From Toxoplasma gondii ME49 (lineage: Eukaryota > Apicomplexa > Conoidasida > Eucoccidiorida > Sarcocystidae), in the NCBI RefSeq assembly GCF_000006565.2, contig NC_031476.1:2690458-2754457 (forward strand): a stretch of DNA of 64,000 nt, read 5' to 3'. The position numbers and the translations under genes were made by a program. Shown piece after piece: positions 53,774-63,939 of the stretch (position 1 is its first letter; each line of letters opens with the position of its first letter). Below the pieces are notes generated by a model. That model saw only the letters and a list, made by a program, of their open reading frames with translations, had not been told where the DNA came from and made no database searches.

Positions 53774-54469
53774 ATGCATGTGGAGTCTCGTTTCGTCGGT
53801 GGTCCGATTTCGCCCTCGCAGCTGGGCACCTGTGTGCTTCGCTGCGCGCTGACTGCGGTCCCCCGCTGGGATGTTTCGTTTCAGGGCATGAGCCATGGAT
53901 GTCTGAACATGATGGCGAAGGCGAACCATTTGATGCAGCACATGGACTACGAGTTGATCGAGTTGGAAGTCCCGCCGATTCATAACCTGGTGGAGGTCCA
54001 TCCAGACGACGACCGTGAGTCCGCGCTCGCAGAGTCGCTTTTCGCGCCTTCCCATGCAGCCTCGCGGACGTCTTTCTCTCGGAAGCAGGGGCAGGCTGCG
54101 TTTGCCTCTCGAGCCGTGGACTCCTTGCCCAGACACACCTCGTCTTCTCTCTCCCGCGTGCTCACAGGCTCGGGACAGCAGCAGCCCTCTGCAGACGTGA
54201 GCGAGGGTCGCAGCGAGAAGCGCTGGGTCCTGGAGAGACAGGAGACACCTGTCTGCGTCCCCGACGACGCGTCGCAGAAGTGCGTCTTCAAGCGCCAGGG
54301 CGAGTCGGAGGCGTCCAAACGCACTGCATGCGAAACGACCGCCGGCGCGAGTTTATCTTTCTCCCTCTTTGTCGGCGGCCCCGGGGACTTGCAGGCGCAC
54401 GACGAGGAGACAGAGAGCGCGCCGGGCGGGGAACGAGGGAGGAGGTCAAACGCGAGAAGAGTCGACTGA
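45225..54469 (+). CDS. SulP-family inorganic anion transporter with STAS domain
   Basis: This is a SLC26/SulP membrane carrier, likely for sulfate or another inorganic anion. Exons are 45225-46465, 47327-47511, 48190-48332, 48663-48995, 49628-49838, 50300-51532, 51999-52243, 52702-52824, 53174-53368 and 53885-54469, all in phase, 1497 residues. Residues 1-415 are a Ser/Pro/Arg-rich extension. The transport core starts with YYLSEIFAALIIALTQVPEA and GLGGRPGMINGVTGSFAATI, close to the bacterial-type SulP pattern. The signature after helix 8 reads IWAAGVANIVCAFFGGMGGG, then VMNLRSGG. Between ETLMTVEVVD and that signature lies an insertion of about 340 residues (about 735-1072), all in exon 6. The STAS domain (about 1239-1345) has YYEVQGPLCFST, TVMCMLSGSTRLFDYSAM and LHFKGMSHGCLNMM. 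The C-terminal 130 residues are low complexity. The multi-pass core suggests a surface or organelle membrane; which one is not shown. Confidence 0.94.
46621..47140. repeat. Degenerate TATG/TGTAT-rich array in SulP intron 1
   Basis: About 500 bases of imperfect tatgtat, ctgtat and tctgtat units include pure (TA)n runs near 46655 and 47085. Frames across it read as Tyr/Ile/Cys/Val strings and are not genes. A short CA/AC run follows at 47180-47195. Confidence 0.85.
48523..48558. repeat. TA/TATG microsatellite in SulP intron 3
   Basis: ctatata followed by (TA)n, broken once by gta, ending atgaa. Confidence 0.9.
49080..49160. repeat. TA/TATG microsatellite in SulP intron 4 (first)
   Basis: (TA)n with gta/cgta interruptions, ending in tatggatatatgg. 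It directly precedes the 20-base exon-end copy at 49168. Confidence 0.9.
49168..49187 (+). repeat. 20-base copy of the SulP exon 4 end inside intron 4
   Basis: Bases 49168-49187 (GTCATCATGGAGGGCTGGAA) are identical to 48963-48982, 13 bases before the exon 4 donor. The downstream sequence diverges but stays open in the same frame for a while. It sits between two TA microsatellites. Confidence 0.85.
49447..49500. repeat. TA/TATG microsatellite in SulP intron 4 (second)
   Basis: (TA)n followed by gtatatgtatatgtatggatatgtgtat-type units, trailing to about 49570. Confidence 0.88.
51181..51222 (+). repeat. 21-bp coding tandem repeat in the SulP loop
   Basis: Two identical 21-base units encode GSMATRA twice (about residues 998-1011), and a third partial unit flanks them. 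They lie within the large loop insertion. Confidence 0.92.
51673..51686. repeat. One-mismatch copy of the GGTGTACGTACACC palindrome
   Basis: GGCGTACGTACACC lies in SulP intron 6 and differs from the exact motif at one base. Confidence 0.6.
51899..51944. repeat. TA/TATG microsatellite in SulP intron 6
   Basis: (TA)n broken by tg, ending in gtatttatgcatgcatg, 55 bases before the exon 7 acceptor. Confidence 0.9.
52356..52380. repeat. TA/TATG microsatellite in SulP intron 7
   Basis: catatgtatatata-type (TA)n ending atgtg. Confidence 0.88.
52901..52914. repeat. Palindrome GGTGTACGTACACC in SulP intron 8
   Basis: Exact 14-base palindrome copy, 77 bases after the exon 8 donor. Confidence 0.85.
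53696..53780. repeat. TA/TACA microsatellite in SulP intron 9
   Basis: Two (TA)n runs are separated by catgcatacacataca and end in gtatatgcatgtgg. Confidence 0.92.
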
Positions 54470-55154
54470 ACGAGTGAGAGCGAGAAGAGTGAGAGGAGAC
54501 GAAGCGGTGACGAAAGAGGAGAAACGAGGAGGAGAAGGCGGAACGCGTGTGAACTGAGTCGGGCGGGTGGAAGAAGTGAAAGATGCAGAGGCGATTTCGA
54601 GGCAAAGGGGGGAGAGGAGAGAGGAGCAATGGTCGAGACAGAAGGAGGAGGAAGAAGCGAATGGGCACAGAGAACGGTCTGCGAGAGTCTTTGAGACAGA
54701 AGGAGGTCAGCGGGAGGGCAAACAAGAGAGACGCAGAGGAGCGAAGAAGAGAGAAGAAGGAACAAGACGACAGGACGCAAATGCCGCTGACGATGTGAAG
54801 GGAGAAACGTGGAGAAAGCGGAGACGGGGAGACCGGGAACGAAGGCAGGCGAGGAATCGGAAGACAACTGCGAGTGCATCAAAGGCTCGCGGAAGTGAGC
54901 AAGAGAAAAAAGTGAAAGTCGATGTTGAAGCTGAACGGTCGAGCGCTGGACATGTCTCTTCGAAAGCCGCGTATGCTGCGCCCCGATGCTGCGGAATGGC
55001 GCATGCAACCCTTCAGCTGAAAGTATCCCTGGTGTGGAGACCTACAAGAGTCTCGGAACTTCCGCGCCCTGAGGCGGCGCGGATCCCCAAGTTTTGACAT
55101 CTTTTCCAGTCACGTTTCGCCAGTGATGTCGATGTACAAAAGCAATGTATCTCT

Positions 55155-55332
55155 TTATATACATATGTATGCGCGTATGTGTGTAGGTGTGTGCAGATGT
55201 ATAAATATGTATATGCATTTATATGTATATATATGCATTGTGTGTATGTGTGTGCATATGCATACATTTATATATATGCGTATGTAGGTGTATATATATA
55301 TATGTATCCACATATATATATATATATATATG
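55155..55332. repeat. Long TATG/TA microsatellite
   Basis: Imperfect tatatg, gtatgtgtg and (TA)n units run over about 180 bases. Confidence 0.9.
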
Positions 55333-55906
55333 TAGACGTGTCTGTGTAGTGAGACGTCTGTTTTTCGCGGATTTTGTGTGTGAGGAGAAACCGGAGGGCC
55401 TCGAGAGAAGCCGAGAGAGTTTAGATTTTTAGGGAAGCACTGAGGCGCCTCTGGCTGCCGGGCGGCTCCCTCGTCTTCTACGTGAGCGAATGTGACAGTC
55501 TTCCCCGCAGGCGCGGGTGCGCCTGTGGGTGTCTATTCCGGCTTGCATGCGCAGAGAGGTCAAAGAGTCAAAGAGATAATGTTTGAGAGGTCAGCGTTTT
55601 TCTCCCCGCAGGACGTCTCCGAGAGACGATGCAGTCTTTGTCTTGGCAGTGCTTGGCGTCGCCGAGCCTCCGACCTGGAGGGCGGTGCCAGGCAAGGGAT
55701 CCGAGCGGGTCGAGTCTGTTTCGTGCGTGGGGTAGAGATGCATGCGGGGGCAGGAAAATTGCAGTTTTCCAATCCTCGAGGGGGAAAACGTTCCCCAGAC
55801 AGCGACAGGTCGACCGAAAAACGGGTCGCTTTGCCCTGGCGACTGTCTTCCGCTTTTTGCGGACCTCGGTCCCAGCGACTCCCGCCGAGTCAGCCGCGGC
55901 TGCTGG

Positions 55907-55920
55907 GGTGTACGTACACC
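55907..55920. repeat. Palindrome GGTGTACGTACACC, intergenic
   Basis: Exact 14-base copy in the SulP-RPB8 spacer. Confidence 0.85.
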
Positions 55921-58784
55921 GCAGATAGCTAGCGCTCTGGGCCGCGGGTGGACTGGCCCACGGCGAGTCGCAGGCTGTTGGAGCTTTTTGCGGGGAACCT
56001 TTCTTGCGGAGAAACGGATTTCCTGTTGCGTTCCTTCGCAGATTGTGCCACACTGTCCGCCAAAACTCGCAAGCGGGAGAAATTGACAGCCCCGTGAGGC
56101 TACGGAGGGGGGAGGGGGGACTGCCGCCGCGCCTGGAGCAGCGTGCGTTTAGGTGCCAAGCCGCGTTGCGGGCGGCTCCCCTGGGAGAACTCGCCGGCTG
56201 CGGAGGACTTGCGACTGACACTCTGTTTTGACTTTTTTCTGTCGGTGGTTCCGCATTTCGACACTGCAATCCGTTTCAACTGGGCTAGGCTTTTCGAGTT
56301 GAAGTTGAAAGTCAGCGACGTGAAGAGTTCGTCGCGCGAACGTAGGCAGACCCAAGGCCGTCGTGTCCGAAGACGACGGAGTGTCAACTGCACGGAGAGA
56401 AATAGTCGATTGGCGCCGCAATTTCTCCGTAGCGGGCAATAACAAGAAGGAAAAGACAAGGCGGAAAGTAGGAACCTGAATCCGGACTTGTTTGCTGGTG
56501 TAGACAGGAGGGTGGCGAAGGAAAGTGGAAAGGGGGTCTCACAGAATGGGAAACACAGGGCGCGCAGGAAACACCTCCATGATCGGAATGTCCACATCGC
56601 ACTCTTGTACTCTTTCTTCATATTTGCACATGCATCAGATCGATCAGTCGTTGTCCGAAAAATGTATATATATATATATGCATGAATGAATGTATGGCGC
56701 ATTTTTGGATCTTTGGCAGAAAGGTATATATATATATATATATCGATGGTGAAGTGTTTATCACCGAGAGACACGCACAGGATTCGTTGCGGTTCACGCC
56801 CACGGCAGCGGGTGGTTGTTATGTAGAATCGAGTAGAATGTTGGCATTCTCTGAAGAGGCGAATTAAGAGAGAAAACGTCTGCTTTGTCTAGGAGAAGGG
56901 GCATGAAGTGCCCAGACAGCGTCCCCATATTATTGGCAGAAGACTTCGAAGCGTCGCGCTGCACGCACAGAGCCTGTCTCTGAGTCTTTCAACTTCAAGA
57001 CGGGAGCATCTTTTTGACTCGCGTACGCGTTCTTTTGTGAGGCCAAAGCGTCGAGACACAGAGCTGGACTTTGTGCTCAACTCCCGCGGTACACGCAGTC
57101 AGCGAGCAGCGTCGCGGGCGATACACTCACACACAGTAGTTCACGTTCGTCTGCAGGCACAGCAGTTGATGAAGCAGGAAAATTCTTTTCTCAGCGTCCA
57201 GTCCATGCAGTGGCAAACAGCCCGTGGAGGCTCGATTCCTGTTGCACATCGTGGAGTGCGACTCCTCGGTTTCTGCCCAGTTTTCTTTCTGGGGTGTGCA
57301 CTCCGAGTGAACGCTCCTCTGGGGAGATTCTGAAGGCCTTCGTTCGCCATCTCCAAGTTCCACGTCGCACTAGCAGAGCATGGATAATGCGAAGGTTCGT
57401 GCAGAAAGACGCCACTCGAAAAGCTGCGTGCACTCGTAGAGCAGAGGAAACCATACTCATTTTTGACTGTCACCTGAGGCCCAGGATTTGCTGCGCAAAC
57501 GCGTCGCCCGACCAAGTTCCTCATTTGTGTACAACTGTCTTCGTGGAACCAATACGAATCGTTGACCTCCGCAAAAAGAGGGAGAAACAGACTTGCACAC
57601 CGCGTGCGATTCCTCCTTTGCAGCGACGAGAGCTCTCGTTGGACGCGAATTCGACGTACTGTGCGCTGGGTTCGTTTCGGTCTACAGTGATGTGTGTCGC
57701 CCTGAACTACCCCCCCTGTAGATTTTTCATACGCCTTTAGACGTATCTTCACGTATCTTCTGTTCGAGGAAATCTGTGAACAAGTACAGCCAACGGACGG
57801 CTAACAGGTGCGCTGATCTCAAATGTTGATTGTCTCGGGAAAACCTCCCGGGCGTCCCGAGTGAATCCGCAGGTTCTGCCAGGTAGGAACGAAGGCAGTT
57901 CTCGGCTGCAGAGCCTCAGCCGCTTCACTGGATAAAAACCCTTTGCAAACGGAGAACTGAACTCAGTGCGGCTCTTCTGATCGGGTGTCTGGGGAACTTT
58001 TTCGCGTTGCGTTTCGAGAACTTCGCCTGCATGCAGTTGGACTTTCCAGCGTCCGCATTTTGGGTCCCCACGACGCATGCAGCAATCGCCGGCGTTTTTT
58101 TCTTCAATTCTTTCCGACAGCTTCCTGCTACGTCTTCGCAGAAGGTTTTCCTGTCCGCGGCAGAGCACTTGAAAACATAAGGAAAGGGGAGTCTTCTCAC
58201 GAACCTCGTTCCTTGTCTCTCCTCAACTCACAGGCTCACAACCCCATCACTGGTGAGCTCGTGGCGAACACTCTGCTAGCGTCGTCTGCATTTCTCTCCG
58301 GTTTCTATCCGCGCGCGCCTTCCGTCAACCACCCGTCAACCACTGTCTGCGAGCTTCCTTGTCTCTGTCCGGTTTTACTTTGCCGCCCCGCTTCTGTCTT
58401 CGTCTAAAGTCTGCTTTCCACCTTTGTCTTTTGCTCTTCTCTCCTCTCGGCCTTCACAGCCTGCTGCATCCTCAACCAAAATCGTGTCGAAAGAAGTCCT
58501 TTTTCTAAGGGATCTGCAGCCCATTTCTCCTTCATTTCCCTCAGCATTACCTTCTTCCTCTCAGCGTCTTCGTGCCTGCACCGGACACCCAGCTGCGCCG
58601 CTGCTGCTTCACCTTCACACGCTTTCTCTCAGCCGACATTCCCTTCCTACTCTCTCCTCTCATCTCCTCCTTGTTCTACGTTCTACGTTTTCTCGCTGAC
58701 ACCGTCGCTTCTCTTTTCGTCTTCTTCCTCGCCTCCCTCGCCGTCGCTTCACGACTTCTCGGGTGTCTCTGCGCCCGCCCCTGG

Positions 58785-58798
58785 GGTGTACGTACACC
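58785..58798. promoter_or_regulatory. Palindrome GGTGTACGTACACC just before the RPB8 ATG
   Basis: Exact 14-base copy ending 7 bases before the RPB8 start codon, so in DNA it is at the translation start and in mRNA it could form a small hairpin there. Confidence 0.55.
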
Positions 58799-58805
58799 TG
58801 ACACC

Positions 58806-60591
58806 ATGTCGATTCCCTGTCTCTTCGAAGATCGCTTCGAGGTCCGCTCCGTGGACTGCTCCAAGTTTGAGCGGGTCGCGCGCCTGAAAGGAAAGAGTTC
58901 CGGCTTCGACGCTGACCTGCAGCTTGACGTCAACTCCGACCTCTTCCCTGTTAAAGAAAAACAGGTAACGCACTCCCAAGTGCAGCCGCTCGTGTCTGTC
59001 TCTGTGTCGACGCAAATGCATTGATCTCTGTCCTGCTACAGCTTGCTATCCACCTATGTATATGCATACGTTGGCGTATCTCCATGGTTCTCTCTTTCTT
59101 TGTATCGGTATATTTATTTATTTATTTTCAACAAGTTTTGGCGCGTTTGGCCATGGAGCTGGGCATCATTGAGGCGTGAGAGGGAGACGGTTCTGAGTCA
59201 AGCGGAGACTTGGATTTCCGTGACAGACTCCACGCACCCGACAGAGAGACGAACCGTTGAATATACATGAATATAAGCATGCATATATATATATATATAT
59301 TTATTTATTTATGTATTTCCTTTGTATCCAGAGAGGCAAATATGCATCTGCGACGCTCTCTGCATGACTGCGTAGACCTACTGCGTATTTATCTGACTGT
59401 CACTCTCATCGTTTGGACAGAGGTGCGTCTGTGCATTCTTCCTCATCTGGGGTGTCGTCTGGTCTCGCTTGGTTCGCCTCTGTGCTTCCTCTTCTTGCGT
59501 GTATGTCCTTCCTCGTTTTTTTCTTTGTTGCATGTTTTTTCCACGCGTGGACGCTCCTAGACCGTCGACTCAGGTCGCTTAAGAGACTCTTTCTCCTCTG
59601 TCTGCAGCGCTTGTACATTGGAATTACGAACAATCTCCATTCCTCGGGGGACGCCAGAAAAGATGATTCTGCCTGGACGGAGCCTGCCGCGTACTTGAAG
59701 GAATACGACTATGTCATGTACGGCAAAGTCTTCCGAACTGAAGAATGCTCTTCCGAACGCAGGTTCGTCGACATGACAACAGCAACAAGTCTCTCTCTCT
59801 CGCCACAGGTGCATGTTCATCTGCCGTTCTCCACTTATTTCATGTGTGTCTTTACATGTGTGCTCGTCTCTGTTTGTGTCTTTTGTGTATGCCTGCGTGT
59901 ACATATGAATATTCATCTACATATATATAAATATATATAGATATATATAAATATATATATATATATATATTTATTATATCCATAGAGAGAGTGCGAGTAG
60001 GAGTTAGGAGTAGATGTGTGCACTGAGAGACTTGAGGGACCTGGTATTCTGTGTGTTCGTCTCCGGTTCGATCGCTCGAGTTTTGATCTTTCTTTGCAGG
60101 ACGCGTGGACATCGTCGGCCTTTTCGCGTCTTTATGCTTTCTTGTTCGTTTCGTCTTTGTCCTGTTTCGCGTTCTCCTCTCTGGGATTTGGACAGTGCCG
60201 TCAGGATGTGACTTTCCGGGTGTTTCAGTGACGCACAGAGTCAAATCCAACTTCCTCGGATGGTCTCCTCACTTCGGTTGGGGGTTCGATCACCTCGGGC
60301 TGGTCTGAGAGCGCGTTTTTTTCTCCATCGTGATATCGCTCGCATGCAGCGTCTGCGTCCTTTCTTCTGAAGTGTCTGCAAGCCTGTGCTTGGTTTGCGT
60401 CTCACCGAATTCTCTTCATCGAGAGTTCTCACCGAGGTCTGATGTTTGTTTCCAGAACTCTCTACGCTTCGTTCGGCGGCCTGCTCATGGCTCTGACGGC
60501 CGACAAGCATGTTGTCGGGGACCTGGAGCTGGATATGAGAATTTACATTTTAATTCGCAGAAGCGACGAAGTTCACTCGCTGCTTGCCTAG
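58806..60591 (+). CDS. RPB8: RNA polymerases I/II/III shared subunit RPB8 (RPABC3)
   Basis: This is the common OB-fold subunit of all three nuclear RNA polymerases. Exons are 58806-58964, 59608-59762 and 60456-60591, with phase-consistent junctions, giving 149 residues against about 150 in other eukaryotes. The N-terminus reads LFEDRFEVRSVDCSKFERVA, followed by DADLQLDVNSDLFPV, matching the family LxEDxFxVxxxDxxKFxRVxR and LDVNxDxYP patterns. Exon 2 has the conserved YDYVMYGKVFR. Exon 3 starts with the split AG|A codon and encodes TLYASFGGLLMALTAD and ends ELDMRIYILIRR with a short tail, the usual family end. Exon 1 starts right after a palindromic motif and a pyrimidine-rich leader. Confidence 0.95.
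59283..59312. repeat. TA/TTTA microsatellite in RPB8 intron 1
   Basis: (TA)n followed by (TTTA)n. A second TTTA run lies near 59109-59126 in the same intron. Confidence 0.9.
59920..59979. repeat. TA/TAAA microsatellite in RPB8 intron 2
   Basis: Units of atatataa and (TA)n, ending in tttattatat. Confidence 0.9.
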
Positions 60592-61384
60592 ACGACGAGA
60601 CGAGGATTTTAAGTCTCCTCTGCCTCTCTTCAGCTCCAATCAGAGCGTCTCTTCTCCTTCTCGTCGCAGTCCCCTCTTCACTTGGCAGGTCTCTTCCCTT
60701 TTTTCTTCTCTTCTCTGTGTGTCGCGTTTTCCGCGCGAGAGGCCTCTGTGCAGTCTGAACTGTCGGCCTCGCAGGTGCCTTTTTGAAGTTGTTTCTTGAC
60801 GTTTTGCGTGCATGCAGAACTGCATGCAGTGTCTCTCCCTCGCTCGGCAGGCAGAATCTGACGACTTGGTTTGAATGCGCGACCTTGAGAACCACAAAAG
60901 GAACGAAAGTGGAGGCGAATGATCTGCGAGAAGATTGCTCGAAACGCGCTGCTTCTCGGCCCTCACGCGTCTCCACGCAGTCATTACAGATTGCCGAGCC
61001 AGCATGAATTCACTGAGCTCCACAGTATGGAGGTTCTCCGTTTTTAGAAAACCTCGCTGGTTCGTTTCTACCACCGCGGCCACTGAGATCACGGTTGCAG
61101 TCTCGGAAGTGTGTGACGCGGTGCGGACCTGAGCTGCAGGCGCAGTTCAGTCTCTTAAAAATCCACAAGGCTATACTTGTCTCCGAAAAAACGGGTTCTT
61201 CTCACTGCCGACAGCGAGAGGCTGCTGCGCCGTCTGCTCGGAGACTCCCTTCTTTGCTTCGTTCTGATTCCGACGCTCTTGCCCTCGCCATTCTTTTGCT
61301 CTCAAACGCACAGTTCCCTTTCCCGCTGCCACTGCCGTCAAGCACGGCTTCTGAAAGATACATTCATGGAAGGAAATGTGCCTA

Positions 61385-61530
61385 TGCATATATATATGCA
61401 TATATATATATATATATATCTACATATATATATATATATAGGTCCACACAAATGCCCGTATACTTGTTTATATATATATATATATACATATGTAGATATG
61501 TATATATATATATATATATATGTATATTTT
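61385..61530. repeat. TA/TATG microsatellite cluster
   Basis: Three (TA)n runs are separated by short unique bits such as ggtccacacaaatgcccg. Confidence 0.92.
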
Positions 61531-61870
61531 TATGACCAGATGCTTGAATTCGCTGTCGATGTAGTTTTATGGGCAGACGTATACATGCCTGCCAGTACGT
61601 GAACGGACGCATAGGTATGTGCAGTGAGTGGTGACACGGAAATTGCGCGAGTTTGCTTTTTTTGCAAAAGGCGTCGAATCCGAATCAGAGAAGTGGAAAC
61701 CGCACATTTCAGACGCCATCCAGGCACCTAGAAAAGGGAGACTGTCCCTTTCGATACCAGAACGGGAGTCCCTATTTTACCTCAGTTCCTCTTCACATGG
61801 CTCTACTTCTCTCGCCTCATCGTCATCCTCATGTCTTCTCTCCTACACAACGTGCTGTCACCGAAAACAC

Positions 61871-61918
61871 CATATATATATATATATATAAATATAAATA
61901 TGCATATATATACATATG
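61871..61918. repeat. TA microsatellite
   Basis: ccatatata followed by (TA)n, aatataaatatgcat and tatacatatgg. Confidence 0.9.
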
Positions 61919-62639
61919 GCCCCTCTCTCGGTGTTTTTTTATACCTGTGTCTGTCGCTCTCTCTCTCTATGATTAAATATATATTTATATTTGCGTGTGC
62001 ATGATTGCAAGTAGTTTCTCTCTGGGTATTTTCTCCCTGTGCCTGTACACTGTACAAGTGGAGTGTCAGCAGTATCGCCAGACAGGAGAGGGGGAGTATT
62101 GACCGGAGCGAGAGAAGCGTTTTCTCTAGGATGGTACATTCTTCGATTGTTCAGACAGCGCGTGCAGGCTCCGCGCCGCGGATGCTCGCCGTTTGCCTCC
62201 GAAGATAGATGGTTTCGCGGAAGTCATGCGACAGGTCTCACCACGGTTTCGTACAGAGGAGAGTAAGCGCGAAATCAACACACTACTTCCTCAGAGGCGG
62301 GGGGCGGGGAGGGCATCGTATACCATTGCAAGTGAGACGTTTTATCTGTTGGAGCGTAGCGATGGAACATATTGTTTAGGTTGGCATTCCGCGCTTGATC
62401 CCCCTGTAAAAACATTACCTCTATGACTTCTGCCAGGTCTGACAGGTCAGCGATCCGCCGGGATGTCGGCGTCGAACCTCTAAGTCGACCGAGCATCAAC
62501 CTAAACTGGACAGCCAGATAACTGAGCACACGTCGCAACCTTTATTTAAAAACATCGCCACCAACAACGGACTCTCGACCTCCTCCACAGGTGCGAGGCC
62601 TCCGCGCGCCCTTCCCCGTCTACCGTACGGCCGAGCGAT

Positions 62640-62940
62640 TGGAAGGAGAAGCAGAAAGGAAAAAAAGCAGCGAAAAGGAGGGAGGCGACGGCTGAAGGTG
62701 GGTGAGAGGAGAAGGGAGAAGAAGAGGAAAAAGGAGAAACGGAGGGGAGGAGAGGAGGGAGAGAGGAAAGAAAGAGGGAGAAAAAGAAGAGGAAAAAGAA
62801 AAGAGAGACAAAAGAAGAAAAGAGAGAAGAAAAACACGAGGAAGCGTGACGGAGAAAGAAAGGAGGGCGGGTGCGACGGACGAGGAAGACAAGAAACGAG
62901 GAAGACAAGAAACGAGGAAGGCGAAGATCAAAAGATGAGG
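62640..62940 (+). repeat. Polypurine tract with a short tandem repeat
   Basis: About 300 bases are almost purely A/G on this strand (aagaagaggaaaaagg, gaggggaggagagg). At 62880-62922 a 17-base unit (acgaggaagacaagaa) repeats about 2.5 times. Ser/Leu/Phe-rich minus-strand frames here are compositional. Confidence 0.88.
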
Positions 62941-63539
62941 CAACCTTTGTATGTCTCCTGGAGTCACTTCTTCCGTTTTCCGAGTTTTTCGTTTCCTTTT
63001 CTTTGCATTTTTCCTACTGTTTCTCTCAGTCCTAACGTTCCTCGTTTTCCCGGTGTACATAAACCAACAGTTGACGACATGCAAGAAGGGGGGGGGAGCG
63101 GAAAAAGGAGGGTGAGAGGCCATCGGATACCGTCCCCTTTCTTCCGCTGGAAAGGACGTTTGCTTCTTTTTCTCCTCTTCTTTTTCCTTTCTCTTCAGCC
63201 CTCTCATGCCGCTTTTCCTGCTCATTTCTTCTTCCTGTCTGGGGGCTCTGCGTTCCTTGAGAAACGCCCTCGGACAGCGCGCCGTCGCCAGCGAACAGCG
63301 AGCACCATTTTCGCATGGTCTCTGCGGGTCTCCCTAAAAAGGAGGTCGCAGACATCGACAAGTCCACTCTCGACACCACTGTGCGCTTCTCGCTTTCTCG
63401 CCTTGCCCTCTTTTCTCCACCTTGTCAACGCTCAGCTGTCTCCTCGGCTGGTGTGTACCTGAAAGACGCAGAGAAGCATTTCTCGTGTGACTCGCGCAGA
63501 ACCAAGTCCTTCCCTCTCGCGTTCTGTTCAAATGATCTC

Positions 63540-63740
63540 GTCACCCCGGCGGCCTCCCTCTCATTCTCTTGCACTTTCGCTTCCTTTCTCTTCTTTCTCT
63601 TCTTTCTCTTCTTCTTTCTCTTCTTCTTTTTCTTCTCCTTCTCCACCTTCAATCGCGCCCTCCTGCCCGTCGTTTCCTCTGTTCTGTCTCTCTTCAGCAT
63701 CTTTCTCTGCCTGTCTCCGGTTTCCGCCTCTCTTCTCTTT
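63540..63740 (+). repeat. Polypyrimidine tract, TTCTTTCTC units
   Basis: Tandem ttctttctctt units from 63590 to 63645 lie within a longer C/T-rich stretch. It may be part of the leader of the gene starting at 63940. Confidence 0.85.
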
Positions 63741-63939
63741 TTCTCTCCTTCGGCGTCGCTCGCTCTTCTCTCCTCCCCGGGTCTCTTCCACTCCCTCCGC
63801 TGCCTTCCACTGACCGTTCTCTTGTCCCTCCGCCTCTGCTCGTCGCACGGCCTTCCTCGACTGTCTCGCCAGCTGGCTCGCCCGCGACTCCTCGCGCTCT
63901 GCGTTTTCCTCTCTGCAACTTCTTGGAGATGCGCCGACG

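Larger units (their letters stand above)
54470..58805. other. Spacer between SulP and RPB8
   Basis: It begins with a GA-rich stretch (54470-54950), probably SulP 3' UTR. Minus-strand frames at 55568-56269 (233 codons) and 57141-57752 (203 codons) are Arg/Ser/Cys-rich and lack a family signal. TA/TATG microsatellites lie at 55155-55332, 56664-56680 and 56724-56743. A GGTGTACGTACACC copy lies at 55907. A 10-base unit (acgtatcttc) is doubled near 57742. The stretch 58560-58780 is pyrimidine-rich, the probable RPB8 leader. Confidence 0.55.
60592..63939. other. Spacer after RPB8
   Basis: No supported gene is visible. TA microsatellites lie at 61385-61530 and 61871-61918. A minus-strand 87-codon frame at 62275-62538 has reasonable composition (LSDLAEVIEVMFLQGD) but no family. 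A 300-base purine tract (62640-62940) and a pyrimidine tract (63540-63740) dominate the right end. Confidence 0.5.

Noticed and set aside
55568..56269. 233-codon minus-strand frame in the SulP-RPB8 spacer
   Set aside because: It is Arg/Ser/Cys/Pro-rich and runs through the palindromic motif, with no conserved segment.
62275..62538. Possible organelle-derived insert or small gene
   Set aside because: I could not match it to any mitochondrial gene or rRNA fragment. A search against the organelle genomes would decide.
62546..63225. Ser/Phe/Leu-rich minus-strand frames
   Set aside because: They are produced by the purine tract read on the other strand.
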